NCBI RefSeq assembly: GCF_011761345.1
Contig: NZ_JAASRY010000003.1
Location: forward strand, 62,001 to 126,000
Source of the DNA: Thalassobacillus devorans
Lineage (GTDB): Bacteria; Bacillota; Bacilli; Bacillales; Halobacillaceae
Direction of reading: 5' to 3'
Length of the DNA: 64,000 nucleotides
Part shown: positions 56,319-63,717 of the stretch, in pieces
Layout of the letters: each line of letters begins with the position of its first letter
How positions within the stretch are numbered: the first letter of the stretch is position 1
Translations under genes and position numbers: made by a program
Notes under the pieces: model-generated
Databases searched by the model: none
Told to the model about the DNA's origin: nothing
Seen by the model: the letters and a program-made list of their open reading frames with translations, nothing else

Positions 56319-56499
56319 TAACGGTCTTTAGGGGGCTTTAATGACCATCCAGGTAAGGGATTGGGATTTTAATGGTCTTAAGCAGGGGTATAAAGACCTT
56401 TCGGAGATGATTTAATTACGTTAACGGTTATTATAGATAGGCTTATGACTGTCTGCAAATTTTTTGTCAGTGCTGACGGTCTTTATACCATCTATTTTG
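56319..56499. repeat. degenerate 52-bp direct repeats, left of the NERD gene
   Basis: Units begin at 56319 (TAACGGTCTTTA), 56370 (TAATGGTCTTAA), 56422 (TAACGGTTATTATA) and 56474 (TGACGGTCTTTATA): spacings 51, 52 and 52. Conservation is highest in the first 14 bases and low beyond. The same unit recurs right of the NERD gene. Confidence 0.75.
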
Positions 56500-57405
56500 C
56501 TATATATAGTAAGTCCATTTACCGTTACCCACGGTTACGAAGTTTTTAGCGAGGGAACGTTGGATTCTTCTATTAGTGACAATTCCTCCAAACCACTGGT
56601 AAATACGGCTGGTGGTAAGCTTCTCTTCAGGAAACAGTAACTGGAAGGCTTGAATGGTTCGGAGCAAGGTATCAGCTGATCTTTCCCGATGACCACAAGC
56701 GTTGCAGATGCATGTTCGATCAACAATGATAGTGGAAAATGAAAGGCATTGTGCGCAGTGAAATCCTTTGCGAAGGTCTTGGAAATGGTAAGCAGGCAGC
56801 TGGTGAAACGGGGAATTATTGATTTGAAGAACTTGGAGTTTTTTAACGAGTGAACTATGTCGTTTTTCCATCGGGCTGGAAGTACTTTCTAGGGTGTGCA
56901 AGTATTTTTTTAACTGAGAAAAGTATAGGATCGGTTTATCTACGGGAGCCTTGTATAAGGTGAAATTGGGATTGATAAATACTACAAATGATTCGATAGG
57001 GAAGGGGCTTCCATGTTGCTGGAGCAATTGCCGCAGGAGGGTTTCTGTTCGTTGGAGCTGATGGATTGGATTGAGAATTTCATTCTCAGGAAATTTGAAG
57101 AGCTTATCAGATTCATAGTAGTAATCGCCTTCAAAGTTTTTAATTTCGTATAAATAGATTTTATTTGCTGTTACCATTAACGTATCAATTTGAAAAGTGG
57201 TGTTATTCGTTTGGAGCAGGAGATCATTTAAAATATAACATTCCATGTGGAGTTCCTCTAAAAGGTGATCAAACCTGGATTCTCCTACGAAACCTTTCTT
57301 TAAGTTAAACAGGTATTTCCTATGTTTTTCAGCTAACCCCATACGTAAATCGAGTTCCTCGAGAACTTTGATTTCAGAAGGTTCTGATCGTTTTTTGACA
57401 AGCAT
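56500..57405 (-). CDS. NERD (nuclease-related domain) protein with C-terminal zinc ribbon
   Basis: A 301-residue protein. The N-terminal NERD domain has GFVGESRFDHLLEEL and FQIDTLMV...KIYLYEIKNFEGDYYY, the D and E-x-K pattern of the restriction-endonuclease-like fold. A middle helical part follows, then a CxxC...CxxC zinc ribbon (CAQC...CNAC near residue 230) and a basic C-terminal region with a winged-helix-like character. NERD proteins are predicted nucleases of unknown role. AAAGGAAG precedes the ATG. The gene is alone, flanked on both sides by related 52-bp repeats. Confidence 0.85.
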   Translation of the reverse strand: MLVKKRSEPSEIKVLEELDLRMGLAEKHRKYLFNLKKGFVGESRFDHLLEELHMECYILNDLLLQTNNTTFQIDTLMVTANKIYLYEIKNFEGDYYYESDKLFKFPENEILNPIHQLQRTETLLRQLLQQHGSPFPIESFVVFINPNFTLYKAPVDKPILYFSQLKKYLHTLESTSSPMEKRHSSLVKKLQVLQINNSPFHQLPAYHFQDLRKGFHCAQCLSFSTIIVDRTCICNACGHRERSADTLLRTIQAFQLLFPEEKLTTSRIYQWFGGIVTNRRIQRSLAKNFVTVGNGKWTYYI

Positions 57406-57499
57406 CCAATTCTTCCTTTCTAAAAGGGATCATGTACTCTCTGATTATACCTTTAATCTGTTTGGGAGAGCTATAAAAACCTTTAGCGACTACCCAGCT

Positions 57500-57697
57500 T
57501 TCTTTGGAAGGTCTTTATAAAGCTTCTAATGGCCGTGAAAAGCTTTTCATAGAAGCTAACGTTCTATACAGCAGCCGTTAGGCCCATTAGAGCTCTGTTT
57601 AACAAATTTAACGTTCTTTATAGCAACTATTAGAACCGTTAGAGCACTGTTCAATACATCTAACGGACTTTAACAAGCCGATTAGCGGGACTCTAAC
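57500..57697. repeat. degenerate 52-bp direct repeats, right of the NERD gene
   Basis: Units start at about 57506, then 57557 (TAACGTTCTATA), 57609 (TAACGTTCTTTATA) and 57661 (TAACGGACTTTA): spacings 51, 52 and 52. The last unit runs into the 3' end of modC and supplies its final codons and stop. Confidence 0.78.
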
Positions 57698-58752
57698 AGA
57701 AACAATTGACTTGGCGGGAGTTCGACTTTCACATCCTCCTGTGACAAGCTGTCTACTTCTTCATTGGGAACTGAAGCGGTCAGGGATAACGTGTTTTCCA
57801 CGTGGATCGTGACGCTTGTGCGATGGATGCCTTTTAACCTTCCCGCAATCGTAAAATCAAACAAGTTATCGGTATGATCGTCTGCTTTTCTAAAATGAAT
57901 ATTCTCGGCGTAAATGCCCATATGGTCAACAGCTTCCGGCACTGGCTGGCTCAGAATTTGCAGAGTCAAATCACCTGCCTTGCAGGCCAGGTGGTCGCCG
58001 GCCTCGGAAACCGAGTGGACGGGAAAGAGGTTCTGGCAGCCTATGATTCGTGCTGCACTGACAGTAGCAGGCCGATGGAATACGTCTTCTTTTTTTCCGG
58101 ATTGGACGATTTGCCCTTGCTCGTAGAGGATCAGGTTGTCACACAGACGATAGGCCTCTTCCATATTGTGGGTGACAAGCAGCACCGTTCCAGTATAATA
58201 TTCTTCTAAAATTCGTATCAGCTCCTGCTCGAGAATATGCTTGACGTGATAATCCAGAGCGGAAAATGGTTCGTCTAATAAAAGTAATTCCGGTTCGGTC
58301 ACCAGCGTTCTGGCGAGGGCGACCCGCTGCTGCTGCCCGCCGGAGAGTTGCTCCGGATAGTGATCCTCCAGGCCGGCAAGCTGGACTTTTTCGATCATAT
58401 CAAAAGCTTTTTGTTTTTTCTCCTCGGGGGATTTCCCCTTCAGCCCATACGTGATATTCTCTTCAACCGTCATATGGGGAAACAGCGCGTAATTCTGAAA
58501 CACATAACCGATTTTACGCTCTTTTGGTTTTACATTGATTCGGACATCGGATTGATAAAAGACCTGATCATCTAACCGGATTTCCCCGCTATCCGGCTTT
58601 TGCAGGCCGGCGAGACATTGCAAGGTCATACTTTTTCCACAACCGGAGGGACCGATGATGCCAGTAACGCCTTTTTTCACTTCAAAATCTACATCTAGTT
58701 GAAAGTGTTTCAATTTTTTCGTAATCGCAACTTTCAGAGTGGAATCAGTCAT
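57682..58752 (-). CDS. modC: molybdate ABC transporter ATP-binding protein
   Basis: The 356-residue ATPase of the molybdate importer. Walker A is GPSGCGKS, the Q-loop is VFQNYALFPHMTV, the signature is LSGGQQQR and Walker B is LLLLDEPFSALD. A C-terminal regulatory region of the TOBE type (FTIAGRLKGIHRTSVTIHVEN) binds oxyanion in the family. Its start overlaps the modB stop (ATGA). The last codons fall inside a 52-bp repeat unit, so the C-terminus may have been altered by the repeat. Confidence 0.9.
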   Translation of the reverse strand: MTDSTLKVAITKKLKHFQLDVDFEVKKGVTGIIGPSGCGKSMTLQCLAGLQKPDSGEIRLDDQVFYQSDVRINVKPKERKIGYVFQNYALFPHMTVEENITYGLKGKSPEEKKQKAFDMIEKVQLAGLEDHYPEQLSGGQQQRVALARTLVTEPELLLLDEPFSALDYHVKHILEQELIRILEEYYTGTVLLVTHNMEEAYRLCDNLILYEQGQIVQSGKKEDVFHRPATVSAARIIGCQNLFPVHSVSEAGDHLACKAGDLTLQILSQPVPEAVDHMGIYAENIHFRKADDHTDNLFDFTIAGRLKGIHRTSVTIHVENTLSLTASVPNEEVDSLSQEDVKVELPPSQLFLLESR

Positions 58753-59432
58753 AATGGTTGCCCCTTGTTCAGTTTCTTTTCCAGACGGTTAATAATATAG
58801 AGAACGGCGATCGATACGGCTGTCATAATCAGGACGAGAATATTCACCAAATCTCGGTTGCCTGCCAGTAATGCGTCGTAGATAGCGATCGGCATGGTCA
58901 TCGTTTCGTTAGGAATACTTCCAGCGACCATCAAAGTCGCCCCAAAATCCCCGAGCGCCCGTGCGAATGAAAGTGTAATGCCGGCAGCAATCCCCCGCCA
59001 TGCGAGCGGTAGGATGATGGTCAGAAATATATTGAATTCAGTTCTCCCTAAAACTCGTGCCGCGTTCAATAGAGAAGGATCGATCCCTGCGAATGCGGAT
59101 CTCGCTGATTTAATTAAAAAAGGAATCGAAACAACCAATGCAGCTATGACCGCACCGGTTGGCGTGAAAACAATAGTAATATCGAATTTCTCCTCCAGCA
59201 TTCTCCCGAGCGAGCTTTGCCGTCCAAATAATACAAGCAGGTAATAACCGAGTACAGTCGGCGGCAGGACAATCGGTAACGTAAGAAAGGTATCGATGAT
59301 ATCCGCTATTCTTCCATTGGAGCGGTTCAGAAAATAGGCTATAGGAATACCGATGAGGAATGCGAGCAGTGTAGCAGTGAGAGCTACTCGAAATGATAAA
59401 AATAATGGAAATAAATTAATGCCTTCAGCCAT
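58749..59432 (-). CDS. modB: molybdate ABC transporter permease
   Basis: A 227-residue permease with five to six TM helices and the ABC-contact EAA loop (PLAWRGIAAGITLSFARALGDFGATLMVAG), typical of ModB/CysTW proteins. GGAGGGAAAG precedes the ATG and lies inside the end of modA; there is no gap between the two genes. It is in the modABC operon. Sulfate permeases share the fold, but the ModA-type binding protein upstream favours molybdate. Confidence 0.92.
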   Translation of the reverse strand: MAEGINLFPLFLSFRVALTATLLAFLIGIPIAYFLNRSNGRIADIIDTFLTLPIVLPPTVLGYYLLVLFGRQSSLGRMLEEKFDITIVFTPTGAVIAALVVSIPFLIKSARSAFAGIDPSLLNAARVLGRTEFNIFLTIILPLAWRGIAAGITLSFARALGDFGATLMVAGSIPNETMTMPIAIYDALLAGNRDLVNILVLIMTAVSIAVLYIINRLEKKLNKGQPL

Positions 59433-60212
59433 TTACTTTCCCTCCGGAACGATAAAGCCGTAACTCTCCATGATTGGCTGTCCTTTAGGTCCTTTGATAA
59501 AATCGAGGAATTGTTTTGCCGCTTCTTCTTCGTCCGTTTGTTCCAGAACAGCAACCGACTGCTCAAGCGGAGCATGCAGTTCATCATCGATCATCTCAAA
59601 GTCCATGTTTTCTTCCTGGTATAGCGACAGGGCGATGATCCCTGCTTCCGCATTACCTGATTCCACATAAGCAAGCGTGTCGGAAATGTTTCGTCCGTAT
59701 ACGAGCTTGTCCTCAAGTTGCTCCCAAACCCCGGCATTTTCAAGGGCCTGCTTGGCTGCAAGTCCATAGGGTGCATGCTCGGGGTTGGCGATGGCCACTT
59801 TCTTCACCTCTGGTTTCAATAAATCATCCAGTGTCTGAACAGAGACCGACGAATCCGTTAAAGTGGAAATTCCAATCCTTCCGAACGCGTAGGTTGTTTG
59901 CGTCTCGGGGATAATCAGGCCGCTTTCCTTTAAGGTGTCCACGAATTTCACGTCAGCTGCAGCAAACACGTCAAAAGGAGCCCCATTTCTGATCTGCTCT
60001 GCCAGCTGCCCCGTCGAGCCAAAAGAGAACGTAACTTTGGTGCCGGTTTCTTCCTCAAACAAATCGCCTGCTTCCTTAAATGCCAGTATTAAATCGGATG
60101 CAGCAGCAATCTTGATTTCAGTCTGATCCTGATTTTCTTCTGTATCACTATTACTGCATCCAGCGACTATTAATATAAAAGGGATCATAAAAAAAGCGAT
60201 GCGTTTTATCAT
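59433..60212 (-). CDS. modA: molybdate-binding lipoprotein
   Basis: A 259-residue lipoprotein; the lipobox is IVAGC with Cys19. The mature protein begins KIAAASDLILAFKEAGDLFEEETG and contains FSFGSTGQLAEQIRNGAPFDVFAAAD, the oxyanion-binding pattern of ModA, and the later PYGLAAKQALE. It delivers molybdate (or tungstate) to ModBC. It is the first gene of modABC, transcribed away from mqo. A Fur-like box lies just upstream. Confidence 0.93.
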   Translation of the reverse strand: MIKRIAFFMIPFILIVAGCSNSDTEENQDQTEIKIAAASDLILAFKEAGDLFEEETGTKVTFSFGSTGQLAEQIRNGAPFDVFAAADVKFVDTLKESGLIIPETQTTYAFGRIGISTLTDSSVSVQTLDDLLKPEVKKVAIANPEHAPYGLAAKQALENAGVWEQLEDKLVYGRNISDTLAYVESGNAEAGIIALSLYQEENMDFEMIDDELHAPLEQSVAVLEQTDEEEAAKQFLDFIKGPKGQPIMESYGFIVPEGK

Positions 60213-60245
60213 GGTCTACTCCTGTTTAAAAGCATTTATTATAAC

Positions 60246-60260
60246 TGATTATCATTATAA
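60246..60260. promoter_or_regulatory. Fur-like box upstream of modA
   Basis: TGATTATCATTATAA matches the 7-1-7 Fur/PerR/Zur-type box TGATAATNATTATCA at all but two informative bases. It is 34 bases before modA, in the modA-mqo divergent region. Confidence 0.4.
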
Positions 60261-60363
60261 AGCCGATGTAATAAGATATACAATGATATATGTTATAACG
60301 CTTTTTTATAGGGAAGAATGAATGTAGTGGAAGAGGGGAAAGTTATTTCCAGTTATAACTATA

Positions 60364-60409
60364 TGTAAGCGGTAATATTTAAATTGTGTGATAATAATGA
60401 TACACTATT
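60364..60409 (+). promoter_or_regulatory. mqo: candidate mqo promoter with cre-like site
   Basis: TGTAAGCGGTAATA at 60364-60377 differs from a cre palindrome at one informative base. TTGTGT at 60384-60389 and TATTAA at 60406-60411, 16 bases apart, are a weak promoter candidate. Control by carbon source would suit mqo but is inferred. Confidence 0.35.
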
Positions 60410-60428
60410 AAGGGATTAAAAATATTTG

Positions 60429-60497
60429 GAAAAGATGTAGAAACAGCTCAAACCTTGTCCAGCTGGAAGGAATCAGCCGGATTGGCTGCATCTTTTC
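60429..60497 (+). ncRNA. structured leader upstream of mqo
   Basis: GAAAAGATGTAG pairs with CTGCATCTTTTC as a 12-bp stem (one G-T pair) enclosing 45 bases. Inside, CAGCT at 60444-60448 pairs with AGCTG at 60461-60465, and CAGCC/GGCTG can form by competing with the outer stem. It ends 26 bases before the mqo start. I do not recognise it as a known riboswitch. Confidence 0.5.
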
Positions 60498-60523
60498 TGC
60501 AAACTTAGGGAGTTTGAAAGACA

Positions 60524-62032
60524 ATGAGCGAAAAACATACGGAAACAGATGTTATCTTAATTGGTGCTGGAATCATGAGTGCAACATTAGGGTCACTATT
60601 TAAAGAATTGGTGCCGGATTGGAAGGTTCGCGTGTTTGAAAAGCTCGAAAGTGCAGGAGAGGAAAGCTCGAACGTATGGAATAATGCGGGTACCGGGCAT
60701 GCAGCGCTGTGCGAGCTGAATTATACGCATGAAAAGCCGGACGGCTCCATTGATATTCAAAAAGCAATCAAAGTTAATGAGCAATTCCAGGTCTCCAAGC
60801 AATTTTGGTCTCACCTGGTAAACAGTAATCTGATTCGTAATCCACGAGATTTCATTGTACCACTGCCGCACATGAGTCTGGTCAGAGGGAAAGAAAATGT
60901 GGAATTTTTGAAAAAGCGTTTCCAAACGATGTCCGACAATCCATTGTTCCGGGACATGGAATTTACCGATGATTCTAAAAAGCTGAAGCAATGGATGCCG
61001 CTGGTCATGAAAAATCGGCCAACGGATGAGGCTATTGCCGCTACAAAAATTGATGGCGGCACAGATGTCAATTTTGGCGCTTTAACTCGTAAAATATTTG
61101 ACCATCTCGAACACAATGATGTAAAGGTTAACTACAAGCATAGCGTGGAAGATATTACACGTACCAGCGACGGCTCCTGGGAAGTGAAAGTACTTGATCA
61201 CGCTAACGATAAAATCGAATACCATACGGCAAACTTCGTCTTCATTGGAGGCGGCGGCGGGAGCCTGCATCTCCTTCAAAAGACAGGTATTCCTGAATCG
61301 AAACACATCGGCGGCTTCCCGGTAAGCGGGCAGTTCATGGTGTGCAAGAACACGGAGGTTGCCGAACAGCATTTGGCAAAAGTATACGGCAAAGCGGAAG
61401 TAGGCGCTCCGCCAATGTCAGTGCCACATCTAGATACGCGGTTTATTGACGGTAAAAGAGCGCTATTATTTGGCCCATTTGCCGGCTTTTCACCGAAGTT
61501 CCTGAAACAAGGTTCATTGATGGATTTAATGACCTCCGTACGATCGGATAACCTTATTACCATGTTGGCAGCAGGAGTTAAGAATGTTTCCCTGACCAAA
61601 TACCTGATTGAGCAGGTGGTCCAATCGAAGGAACAGCGCATGGAAGAATTACGCAAGTTTATCCCGGACGCGAAGAGCGAAGATTGGGATCTAGTGGTAG
61701 CTGGCCAGCGCGTGCAGGTTATTAAAGATACCGAAGCCGGCGGAAAAGGAACCCTGCAGTTCGGTACCGAAGTAGTCACTTCAGAAGATGGCTCGATCGC
61801 AGCGCTCTTAGGAGCTTCTCCAGGTGCATCGACGGCGGTATCTGTCATGCTGGAAGTGCTTGAAAGATGCTTCCCGCAGCATGTAAAAGATTGGAAACCA
61901 AAAATCAAAAAAATGATCCCTTCATACGGCGTGCTGCTATCGGAGAATCCAGAGCTGCTGGATGAAGTGAATGCGACAACCGACCGGACATTGAAGCTTG
62001 TCGAAGACCAAAAATTAGCGGATACGATTTAA
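60524..62032 (+). CDS. mqo: malate:quinone oxidoreductase
   Basis: A 502-residue FAD enzyme at the membrane surface that oxidises malate to oxaloacetate and reduces quinone. The FAD motif is [14 protein letters not shown]; family stretches such as [35 protein letters not shown] and [19 protein letters not shown] are clear. The start ATG is preceded by TTAGGGAGTTTG, a moderate site close to the structured leader. A terminator follows. It complements or replaces NAD malate dehydrogenase in the TCA cycle. Confidence 0.95.
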   Translation: MSEKHTETDVILIGAGIMSATLGSLFKELVPDWKVRVFEKLESAGEESSNVWNNAGTGHAALCELNYTHEKPDGSIDIQKAIKVNEQFQVSKQFWSHLVNSNLIRNPRDFIVPLPHMSLVRGKENVEFLKKRFQTMSDNPLFRDMEFTDDSKKLKQWMPLVMKNRPTDEAIAATKIDGGTDVNFGALTRKIFDHLEHNDVKVNYKHSVEDITRTSDGSWEVKVLDHANDKIEYHTANFVFIGGGGGSLHLLQKTGIPESKHIGGFPVSGQFMVCKNTEVAEQHLAKVYGKAEVGAPPMSVPHLDTRFIDGKRALLFGPFAGFSPKFLKQGSLMDLMTSVRSDNLITMLAAGVKNVSLTKYLIEQVVQSKEQRMEELRKFIPDAKSEDWDLVVAGQRVQVIKDTEAGGKGTLQFGTEVVTSEDGSIAALLGASPGASTAVSVMLEVLERCFPQHVKDWKPKIKKMIPSYGVLLSENPELLDEVNATTDRTLKLVEDQKLADTI

Positions 62033-62044
62033 TAAATAGCCAAG

Positions 62045-62080
62045 AGGAAGCATAGTCGCATTATCTATGCTTCCTTTTTT
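62045..62080 (+). terminator. terminator after mqo
   Basis: AGGAAGCATAG pairs perfectly with CTATGCTTCCT over a nine-base loop, followed by six T. Confidence 0.92.
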
Positions 62081-62100
62081 ATGTGGAGGGAGCGGATAAA

Positions 62101-62238
62101 ATGAAAGATAGTCGCTGTTGGTGGATACTCGCTGGAATAGCTTTTGTCGCTGCCGCGTTATTGGATATCAAGTATAAAGGTTTAGGCTACCGGATGATGC
62201 CTGAATCTTTGAAAAAGAAGATTGATTTAGAGGACTGA
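62101..62238 (+). CDS. small membrane protein, 45 residues
   Basis: A short gene with a strong site (GGAGGGAG eight bases before ATG). The protein has a basic and aromatic N-terminus (MKDSRCWW), one hydrophobic helix (ILAGIAFVAAALLD), a KYKGLGYRMMP turn and a charged tail ending in LED. I do not recognise the family. Support comes from the ribosome-binding site, the clean membrane-protein architecture and terminators before and after. It could belong to the mqo message by read-through or have its own promoter. Confidence 0.65.
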   Translation: MKDSRCWWILAGIAFVAAALLDIKYKGLGYRMMPESLKKKIDLED

Positions 62239-62287
62239 ATGCCTGGCCCCCCGCCTGATTGCAGAGTGGGACCGGGCATTTTTTTAT
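62239..62287. terminator. terminator after the 45-residue gene
   Basis: ATGCCTGGCCC pairs with GGGACCGGGCAT (one bulge) and is followed by seven T. Confidence 0.75.
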
Positions 62288-62312
62288 TGGGGCGGCGCTG
62301 GTTTTGTTGATA

Positions 62313-62440
62313 GCTGCGGAGGTCATGGTCCGCCCTAACTGACCAAGGTTCTTCCCTAACGCAGCAATGTTCTGCCCTAACTCCGGTACCTTCTTCCCTA
62401 ACGGCACCATCTTCTGACTTAACGCGACGAACTTCTTCCT
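62313..62440. repeat. 21-bp tandem repeat, five to six units
   Basis: CCCTAAC (or CTTAAC) recurs at 62333, 62354, 62375, 62396 and 62417, exactly 21 bases apart, with a conserved TTCTT/TTCTG before each. Read on the minus strand without stops it would encode seven-residue repeats of the pattern LGKxxxx. Confidence 0.8.
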
Positions 62441-62510
62441 TTTCTCAAAAACACGGACATCATATGGCAAAAATAGCCGCGCTGTTGTAGGTTTTTCAGT
62501 GAATTTGATG

Positions 62511-62560
62511 AACGGAAATTAAAGGAAATGGAAGTTTTTTAGCCAATAAGCTAGTATAAC
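62511..62560 (+). repeat. upstream element shared with the Vpr-like gene, copy 1
   Basis: TGAACGGAAATTAAAGGAAA, then TAGCCAAT and TAGTATA, closely match 63541-63592. It lies 25 bases before the following small membrane-protein gene. Confidence 0.65.
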
Positions 62561-62584
62561 CAAATTTATTTTAGGAGGGATTGG

Positions 62585-62869
62585 ATGGATAATTTATTAA
62601 GTGTTGTGTTGGGGTTTGTGCTGCTGGCAGGACTGTTACCGTTTGTCAAAGTGGTCAAATTGGCTTTAGGAAGCTATGACAGTAGCTGGTTCAATGACGG
62701 AGGCAGGATTGGTGAAAAACTAATAGCACGCACAGAAGTGGTTGCCGGTTTTGCTCACGAAAACAGTTTTGTGGAGATTAGAGGGCCGACTAAATTGGCA
62801 GGGAAGCGGGCGTTAGGGAAATTCAAATTTCGTAGTCGGAAAACGTTCCCCACAATTCATTTCGATTAA
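62585..62869 (+). CDS. small membrane protein of unknown function, 94 residues
   Basis: The family is not recognised. An N-terminal hydrophobic helix (LLSVVLGFVLLAGLLPFVKVV) is followed by a basic, probably cytoplasmic or extracellular domain ending KFKFRSRKTFP. AGGAGGG lies five bases before the ATG, so it is well supported as a translated gene. Its last 47 bases overlap the 3' end of the stay-green homologue on the other strand. The upstream 50 bases recur before the Vpr-like gene. Confidence 0.65.
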   Translation: MDNLLSVVLGFVLLAGLLPFVKVVKLALGSYDSSWFNDGGRIGEKLIARTEVVAGFAHENSFVEIRGPTKLAGKRALGKFKFRSRKTFPTIHFD

Positions 62870-63278
62870 ATTGTGGGCTTACAGAAATAAAATGAACGAA
62901 AAGCGGTGCGTGATTTAATGCAGGATGGCTGTCAAAAAACTTTTGATCGCCATAACGAATCGCCTGCAGGGCAAGTGGCAATTCCCGTCTGAATATCGTA
63001 TTACGCAGAGCAGCGGCAGCCTGGTTAAATGTACCGGAACCGTCCACAAATACATACGCCTGATAGTAGCACCCTTCTCCCGTATTGATCCACTCACCAA
63101 GCACTTCATCCCTCATCGGGTTGATGGCATCGTAGGCATAATTTCGTCCAATAGTTAAAAAAAGCTCAGCGGTGATGTCCGAATGTGTAAGGGTATAGCG
63201 CCTTGGCAGTGTAGGCGTGGTTGCTGTGACTCCTTCACGGAACTCTACGGAAAGTTTCTGAGGATCTAATTTTTTCAA
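62823..63278 (-). CDS. stay-green (SGR) family protein, bacterial
   Basis: A 151-residue protein resembling the stay-green family (Pfam Staygreen) found in plants and some Bacillaceae. The pattern KLSVEFREGVT...PRRYTLTHSDITAELFLTIG, then DEVLGEW and ALRNTIFRRELPLALQAIRYGD is what I recognise. Plant SGR removes Mg from chlorophyll a; bacterial homologues are active on the same substrate in vitro, although their hosts have no chlorophyll. The start is TTG at 63278 with GAGGAG upstream. The gene is alone and overlaps its convergent neighbour. Confidence 0.8.
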   Translation of the reverse strand: MKKLDPQKLSVEFREGVTATTPTLPRRYTLTHSDITAELFLTIGRNYAYDAINPMRDEVLGEWINTGEGCYYQAYVFVDGSGTFNQAAAALRNTIFRRELPLALQAIRYGDQKFFDSHPALNHAPLFVHFISVSPQFNRNELWGTFSDYEI

Positions 63279-63300
63279 AGCCCCACTCCTCTCGAAAAAA

Positions 63301-63540
63301 TCTTCTTAGGCAAAATTATTCCCGTGGTAAAAGGAAAATGCCTATTGCCGGGCGACATAATAGGGAGGTTCGAGGGGCTGTTTGGGCGGAATGAGCTGAA
63401 AATAGGCGATAAGTGAGGGTATTTAAACTATTAGCGTCGATATATAGGCGAAAGTAGGTGAAAATTAGGCGAACAAGTTTCCTGATAAATATTTGATACG
63501 ACAAAATCAGCCTTTTCCCTGAATTTTTTTGAAGGAAAAT
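63301..63540. repeat. intergenic region with short degenerate TAGGCGAAAA repeats
   Basis: ATAGGCGATAAG (63400), ATAGGCGAAAG (63441), TAGGTGAAAAT (63453) and TAGGCGAACAAG (63466) occur in about 80 bases. No gene is supported in this stretch. Confidence 0.5.
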
Positions 63541-63592
63541 GGTGAACGAAAATTAAAGGGAAACGGTCATATGTAGCCAATTTTTAAGTATA
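63541..63592 (+). repeat. upstream element shared with the 94-residue gene, copy 2
   Basis: TGAACGAAAATTAAAGGGAA, then TAGCCAAT and AAGTATA, match copy 1 at 62511-62560. A DnaA-box-like TCATCCACA is at 63679-63687 further downstream. Confidence 0.65.
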
Positions 63593-63717
63593 CGAACCTG
63601 TTCGTTATTTCGTATAAAATTCATCGGAAAAAGGAGTGGGCAGAGAGCAACCATACATATTTTCGGTAAGTGAAAAATTCATCCACATTAAACTTAGAGA
63701 GAGGGAGTAAGCCAAAC

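Noticed and set aside
56319-57697. CRISPR array
   Set aside because: The 52-bp units are degenerate along their length, lack alternating identical repeats and unique spacers, and no cas genes are nearby.
60213-60300. ModE box or Moco riboswitch upstream of modA
   Set aside because: AT-rich palindromic text is present near 60270-60300, but it does not match the ModE consensus well, and no Moco aptamer is seen.
61276-61908. Antisense open frame within mqo
   Set aside because: The sense frame is a clear full-length Mqo; the antisense shows no family features.
62168-62470. Minus-strand open frame with heptad-like peptide repeats as a gene
   Set aside because: It spans a terminator and the 3' half of a better-supported plus-strand gene, and its openness follows from the 21-bp period. 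Kept as a repeat finding, not a CDS.
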